64,000 bases of DNA, taken from Lamellibrachia satsuma (lineage: Eukaryota; Annelida; Polychaeta; Sabellida; Siboglinidae). Shown piece after piece: positions 59,150 through 64,000 of the stretch. Positions within the stretch are counted from its first letter, which is position 1. Every line of letters begins with the position of its first letter. The stretch lies in the NCBI GenBank assembly GCA_033239005.1, contig BSQZ01000005.1, positions 5,050,001 to 5,114,000 on the forward strand, given 5' to 3'. The notes beneath the pieces were generated by a model, which did no database searches, was not told where the DNA came from, and saw only the letters and a program-made list of their open reading frames with translations. The translations under genes and the position numbers were made by a program.

Positions 59150-61640
59150 ATACATACATACGTACATACATACATCCTCTTTAGCTCTTTGCTAATAGCC
59201 TTTTAGCTGGTCTTTACTGTAGTTTGTGTTTATGGGTGGGAAGTTGTCACTTTGTCTTTGTTCAAAAGTGTAAGCGCACCACAATTTGTCTAGTTTAGCT
59301 TTGAATGTATTTAGTGTGTGTGCTGAAACCACATCCTCTGTGAGAGAGTTCCACCTGTTCACTACTCTGTGACTGTGTCTAAAGTTGCTCTGCCGTTGTC
59401 TAGCTGTCACACGTTCCTTCTTGAGCTTCAGGCTGTGTCCCCTGGTCACTGTGTTGTGGTCCATCTGAAGTGGCATTTTATCGACTTTGTAAATAGATAA
59501 AAGATATTTGTAGACTTCAATCATGTCTCCTCTTGCTCTTCTGTAGTGCAGGCTTGGTAGCTTCGATGTCTTCAATTTGTCGCAATACTCTTGGCACTTC
59601 AGTTCTGGAATTAGCTTTGTTGCTCTTCATTGTACATTTTCAAGCATCCTTTGGTCTTTCTTGTTGGGGCCCAGATAACATTTCAATATTCTAGAATAGG
59701 TCTGACCAGACTTGAGTATAGCTTCTTTATGGTTGGTCCATCCATGAATGTAAATGACCTAATAAGCTCGAGCATCCTGTTAGCCTTATTTGTTAATAAC
59801 TCCACATGTTGGTCAAACTCTAGTTCTGGGTCCACTTGCTCCACCAAGTCTCTCATTTGTGGTCTCCCCCAGGGTGGTATTAACATATGGCTATAACATA
59901 TTCATATATATATACATATTGGTTGTTTCGCCCCAGATGCATCACTTTGCATTTCTCATCATTAAAATATAGTTGCCATTTTGTGGACCACTCTTCGAGT
60001 TGTTTTGGGTCTGCCTGTAATACCTCTTGGTCAGATTGAGTGGTGATGTGTATGTTGATTTTGGTGTCATCAGCAACCATGTGAACAGAGTCCATCACAT
60101 CTGGCATGTCGTTGATGTAGTTTACAAAGAGGATTGGACCAAGAATGCCGCTCGTGACGGGGGATCATTACGATTTGCTACCATTGACGATAACACATTG
60201 GCGTCTTCCATACAGGAAGGCTGCAATCCACTGTAGCACTTTGCCACATATCCCATAACCTTTGAGCTTGACTAGTAATCTCTGGTGTGGGACCGTGTCG
60301 AACTTGCGTCAATGCTCTCTCCCTGTTCAATAGCTTCAGTCCACTTAGTAAGTAAGTAAGTAAGTAAGTAAGCAAGAAGCTGAGTAGTGCATGAGCGACC
60401 ATAGACAAAGCCATGCTGAAAACTTGACAGTAGGTTATTGGTCATCATGTGTCTCATCACTTCGTTTCTTGTCAACTTCATCTTACAGGCTACGGAGGTC
60501 AGGCTCACGGGACAGTAGTTCCATGGTATGTGTTTCTTGCCTTTCTTAAATACTAGTGTAATACTTCCCTCTTTCCAGCATTGTGGGAGCACTCCCTCAT
60601 TGAGTAATTTTAATAAGATTTAACAAGATTTGCCATCCAAGCCAAAGGCCCAGATGACAAGTGGACAAGGAAGACATTGGCTTATCGAGAGAGTCCAACA
60701 ATGTTCATCTATGTGTAACCCGCCCTCCTGAGATGTTTCAACCTTGTTTTTAAACATATTCATGCTGCTAGCAGTTATCTGTTCCATTAATTTATTGTCC
60801 TCTGTGAGAACGAGTACTTCCTGATATCCAATCTACACTGATCCTTTACTAATTTTACTTCATGTCCTCTAGTTCTACTATCTTTCTTGAGTGAGAAAAA
60901 CATATTTCTATCAATATTTTCATACCCATTCAATATCTTAAAAACTTCAATCTGATCTCCTCTTAACCCCCTTGTCACTAGCTACAGTTAAACCACATTC
61001 TTTCAGGCGTTCTTCATAACTAAGGTCTCTCAGTTCTGGAATAATTTTAGTTGCTCTCCTCTATATGCGTTCAGTATGGTCTCCACGCTTGAATACAATA
61101 TTCTAAATGAGGTCTAACTATTGCTTTACACGGGTATAATTAGCTTTTTTTCTTGTATGTTATATTTCTCCTAATCAACCCATGATTTGATTACCCTTTG
61201 AAGCTGCAATACCACACTGTTTGAAGCTTTCATATCAGCACTTATTGTTATTCCTAAGTCCTTTTTTTTAGAAATAAAAGCTGAATAGTTCTCAGAAAGG
61301 TTCAACCTGCTTGTTCGCCATTTCAACCAGAGGACGAGGATGGAGACCTTCAGGTCCTGGCAATTTTGTGGTCTTCAATGTCTTCAATATCTTCTCTACT
61401 TTCTTGTCTGTGATCATGAAGTCAGTCAGTTCTTCTGTGTTGTGTAGTGTTCTCTCAAATGTGGGATATTTTCAAGGCTTTCTTGGGTCGTGAAGTAGGA
61501 ATTTAGTACCTCAGCTTTGTCAACGTCAGTTTCTGTCATGGTCCCATCTGGACGCTCGAGGTCAACCACAACTGAACGAGTCTTCATCATTGACCTAGCA
61601 TATTTGTAAAAAGCCTTGGGGTTGGCTTTAGCTTCATTGG
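59150..61640 (-). mobile_element. CR1-like LINE inserted into the plus-strand LINE
   Basis: Minus strand, from 61640 down: an endonuclease-RT linker (ANEAKANPKAFYKYARSMMK, VDLERPDG, DKAEVLNSYFTT; about 61330-61640), then, after a nested insertion, WKEGSITLVFKKGKK and SSFQHGFVYGRSCTTQLL (60.6-60.3 kb), VADDTKINIHITTQSDQEVL (about 60.07 kb), the C-terminal VNRWNSLTEDVV region (59.2-59.6 kb), and an (ATGT)n tail at 59150-59176. Frames are broken many times. An AAGT microsatellite at 60349-60371 has expanded in the RT part. Confidence 0.8.
60720..61270 (-). mobile_element. Second CR1-like LINE, nested in the first
   Basis: LRGDQIEVFKILNGYENIDR, KDQCRLDIRKYSFSQRTIN and the NMFKNKV end match the LINE at 12.2 kb, so both are the same family. 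It sits between the linker (from about 61290) and the RT start (about 60600) of the surrounding LINE. Inactive, 5'-truncated. Confidence 0.75.
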
Positions 61641-62365
61641 CTAATGTATGTGTTTGTGGACGGTACCAAGGTGTTTAACACGATTAATAGTCAAGATGAC
61701 CAGCATACACTTCAGAACGATTTAGATAACCTAACATCTTGGTCTAGTCAATAGTTACTAAGATTTCACCCAGGCAAGTGCAAGTTGATGCACTTATCCT
61801 TAGGGAAAAACAGTAGAGCAGGAGTATGCTTATAATCTGAATGTGGATAATACTGCCCATGAATTAGGAAAAACAGAAGAAGAAAAAGGCATTGGGGTTA
61901 TTATTGATTAAAAGCCTAAATTGAATTAATTTTGTGCCACAATATAAAGCTTAGTTAGGAGTCATTTAGATTATGCAACGTCTATATGGTCCCATTATAA
62001 GCAGAAGTATAACGATACCGTAGAAAATGTGCAGAGACGTGCAACAAAGCAGCTTCCTGGGATGAAGGATATTCCTTACCAGGAGAGACTTGAGATATTG
62101 AAACTTTCCACATGCATATAGATGAACACGTTGTGATATGATTATTGAGGTTTATAAAGTGCTTAAAGGGAAGAATGACAGTGACGTATCTAACATTGTC
62201 AAGCTGCACAAAGACAGTGATACAAAGGATGGAACAAGGGGTTGTAGTTTGAAACTGTTTCTGGAACGTGCTCATATGAACATTAGAAAACAAAGCTTCT
62301 CAATTAGAGTTACAAAATTATGGAATGATTTACTGGAAGTGTCAACTTGTTTAAAAACTGTCTAG
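61641..62365 (+). mobile_element. CR1-like LINE, right half of the interrupted copy
   Basis: FVDGTKVFNTINSQDDQHTL with LQNDLDNLTSWS continues the fragment at 59036-59149; then a SSLDYATSIWSHY-like part near 61950, and MIIEVYKVLKGKNDSDV...KQSFSIRVTKLWNDL (62138-62340) as the C-terminus. Stops and frameshifts present; the second Asp of the catalytic pair is missing (VDGT for ADDT). Confidence 0.75.
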
Positions 62366-62559
62366 ATAAACAGTGGAGTACTGAAGAATTTCTCTACAGC
62401 TACAAAGCTGTCTTGCCAGGAAGTCGTAGAGCATTTCAAGGGAAAGTTGAAAATCTGACCACCGAGGCCACTGCCTACGGTCTGGAAGAACCAAAGTAAG
62501 CTAAATTAGTACGTAATACTACTAATGACTAATGTAATGATATATAATATATATAAATG

Positions 62560-62760
62560 TTTATATTCAGATAAAATGTCCATATATATATATATACATA
62601 TACATAAAATACAAGTAAAAAAAATATATAAATATTAACACATGTTGACATTAATAGCACATGTAAAAAGAATAAAAAATATAAATATACACATGTCGTG
62701 CAGTAAAAGTGTATGTAAAAAGTTAAAATAAAAAAATGTAAATATACAAGTGTACAATTG
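62560..62760. repeat. TA-rich low-complexity sequence
   Basis: ATATAT and AAAAATATAAAT tracts just outside the element that starts at 62765. Noncoding. Confidence 0.6.
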
Positions 62761-62764
62761 ACTA

Positions 62765-63688
62765 CTCTTGAGTGCCGAATAATTGTCCCTATACGCGTAT
62801 TTATTTGATGAAAAATGCCACCCTATACGCACCTTATTTAGCACTATACTATTATTAAATTTTAACATTTGTGCCAGCCTATGTTCTCCGATAATCGTGG
62901 CAAATTATGCAGGGTATAATTTTTAGGAGAGCAATCGTTCTCACTCCCTATTGCTAGCGCTAATCAATCATCCACAGAGCGGTTTACCGCTCATGATAAA
63001 ATCACTTGCTCCCAACTGGAGCTGCATGTGGCTCCCTCTGACGTCTAAGTTCTCATCCTTTCGAACGACAGTCGTGAATTTAACGGGATCCTGTGCTTCT
63101 GAGGATCCTAGATTTTGATCCCGAAGCTTTAGACTTTTAAATTCCCATGATTAGATGAATCTCTCAGAATCCTTAGTTCTCTGGAGCGCGACATGGAATA
63201 TTATTAGTTAAGACGCCATTATCACCACGTAAACTGACCATCAATGGCCGTCGTGCACATCATCTCAAACTGGTCGTAATCAGCTGGCGGCAGTTCCCTC
63301 TAAAAAGGGTTTGCTTATTCAATTCAATAAAATTTTAATGTCCATTTAAAAACAGAAAATTCTCTGGTTTTCCGCAGGTATAAAACGTGGTTACTATAAC
63401 TGTGGTGACGTGAATACGCACAAAGTTTATGCATATTTGGCAGAAAAAACCCAAAATACCCCGTAATCCAAGTAGTTTCCTAGGGACGCCTTGGCTTCAT
63501 GTTGAGTAAAAAATTGCTTCGGCGCTAAAAGAGACAAATATATTAGTGACTTTTTTGCACTATACTATTATTTGTTTTTAACAATTTGCCCCCCTATATT
63601 TTTATTCGGCACTATGCTATTATTAAATTCGACCGATTTGCCACCCTATACTTTTATTTGGCCTATACGTTTATTTGGCACTCGAGAG
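62765..63688. mobile_element. DNA element with inverted ends and TA flanks, 924 bp
   Basis: CTCTTGAGTGCCGAATAA at the left and, on the minus strand, CTCTCGAGTGCCAAATAA at the right; both ends adjoin TA (62763-62764 and 63689-63690), as for Tc1/mariner-type insertion. Subterminal units TGCCACCCTATACG and GCACTATACTATTATTAAAT occur near both ends. No transposase seen. The unrelated, moderately GC-rich centre (about 62930-63300) is unidentified. Confidence 0.7.
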
Positions 63689-64000
63689 TAATCCAATACT
63701 TAATTGTTGGACTTCTGTTATATATAAAAGTGTGAAAATAATTCACAAAAATAGGATTATCCAACCTATTGATAGCAACAGTAAATATTTTTCTTGTCCT
63801 GAGGTTTGTTATCAGTAACCATACAACAAGATTTGTTGGCATTGTAAGTTACTTCAAACATATTACCAAAGACCAGTGAGATTTCTCAACCAAGAAATAC
63901 TAGGTGAAAAATACAAAGATCATCAGCATACATCATATGGTTCATTATGGTGCCTACATAAAGACAATCAATTTGTAGTTTGTTAAGATTTACACATAAG

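Noticed and set aside
62930..63300. rRNA or snRNA fragment in the centre of the terminal element
   Set aside because: No stretch could be matched to conserved rRNA or snRNA motifs.

Overview
The window is nuclear DNA of a multicellular animal, most likely a marine invertebrate (lancelet, mollusc or another lophotrochozoan; the sequence alone does not decide which). The reasons are GT-AG introns in phase with conserved protein families, a heme oxygenase with a membrane tail, an FKBP51/52-type immunophilin, an Ikaros-like zinc-finger gene, and dense decayed transposons (CR1/L2-like LINEs, hAT elements, MITEs, SINE pieces) mixed with many mini- and microsatellites. No bacterial, plasmid or phage gene is present, and no rRNA or functional tRNA gene was seen.

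Layout. 0-7.7 kb: a possible MITE at the edge, then heme oxygenase on the minus strand (single coding exon, 1924-2772), then sequence with no recognised gene. 7.8-16.5 kb: a transposon-rich block whose two ends are inverted and lie next to TTAA. It holds broken exons of a P2X7-C-terminus-like domain, a tandem 155-bp duplication, a long TA run, and a 3.0-kb hAT-type element that itself carries a CR1-like LINE. 16.5-32.8 kb: gene-poor, with a decayed hAT transposase at 21.7-23.06 kb split by a 25-bp minisatellite, further minisatellites (49 bp, 37/33 bp, two unrelated 36-bp arrays), CA/GT tracts, a LINE broken by a second LINE, and a tRNA-derived SINE. 32.8-43.4 kb: mostly unexplained, with an orphan 3'-terminal-exon candidate, two duplicated blocks, 76 uninterrupted GCCA units and a small foldback element.

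43.4-56.0 kb is the gene-rich part. An FKBP4/5-like gene runs on the plus strand in eight coding exons (478 residues). Its last intron holds an alternative, in-phase terminal exon and, 2.6 kb further on, an inverted copy of the 3' part of that exon. Tail to tail with it lies a two-exon Ikaros-like zinc-finger gene on the minus strand; the two poly(A) signals are about 0.46 kb apart. 56.7-64 kb: a non-autonomous hAT element with a perfect 8-bp target duplication, a triple-nested LINE cluster, and a 0.92-kb element with inverted ends and TA flanks.

The three genes do not form one pathway: heme breakdown at the ER, Hsp90 co-chaperoning in the cytosol and nucleus, and transcriptional control. The most unusual structure is the alternative FKBP terminal exon with its inverted, still-open duplicate.
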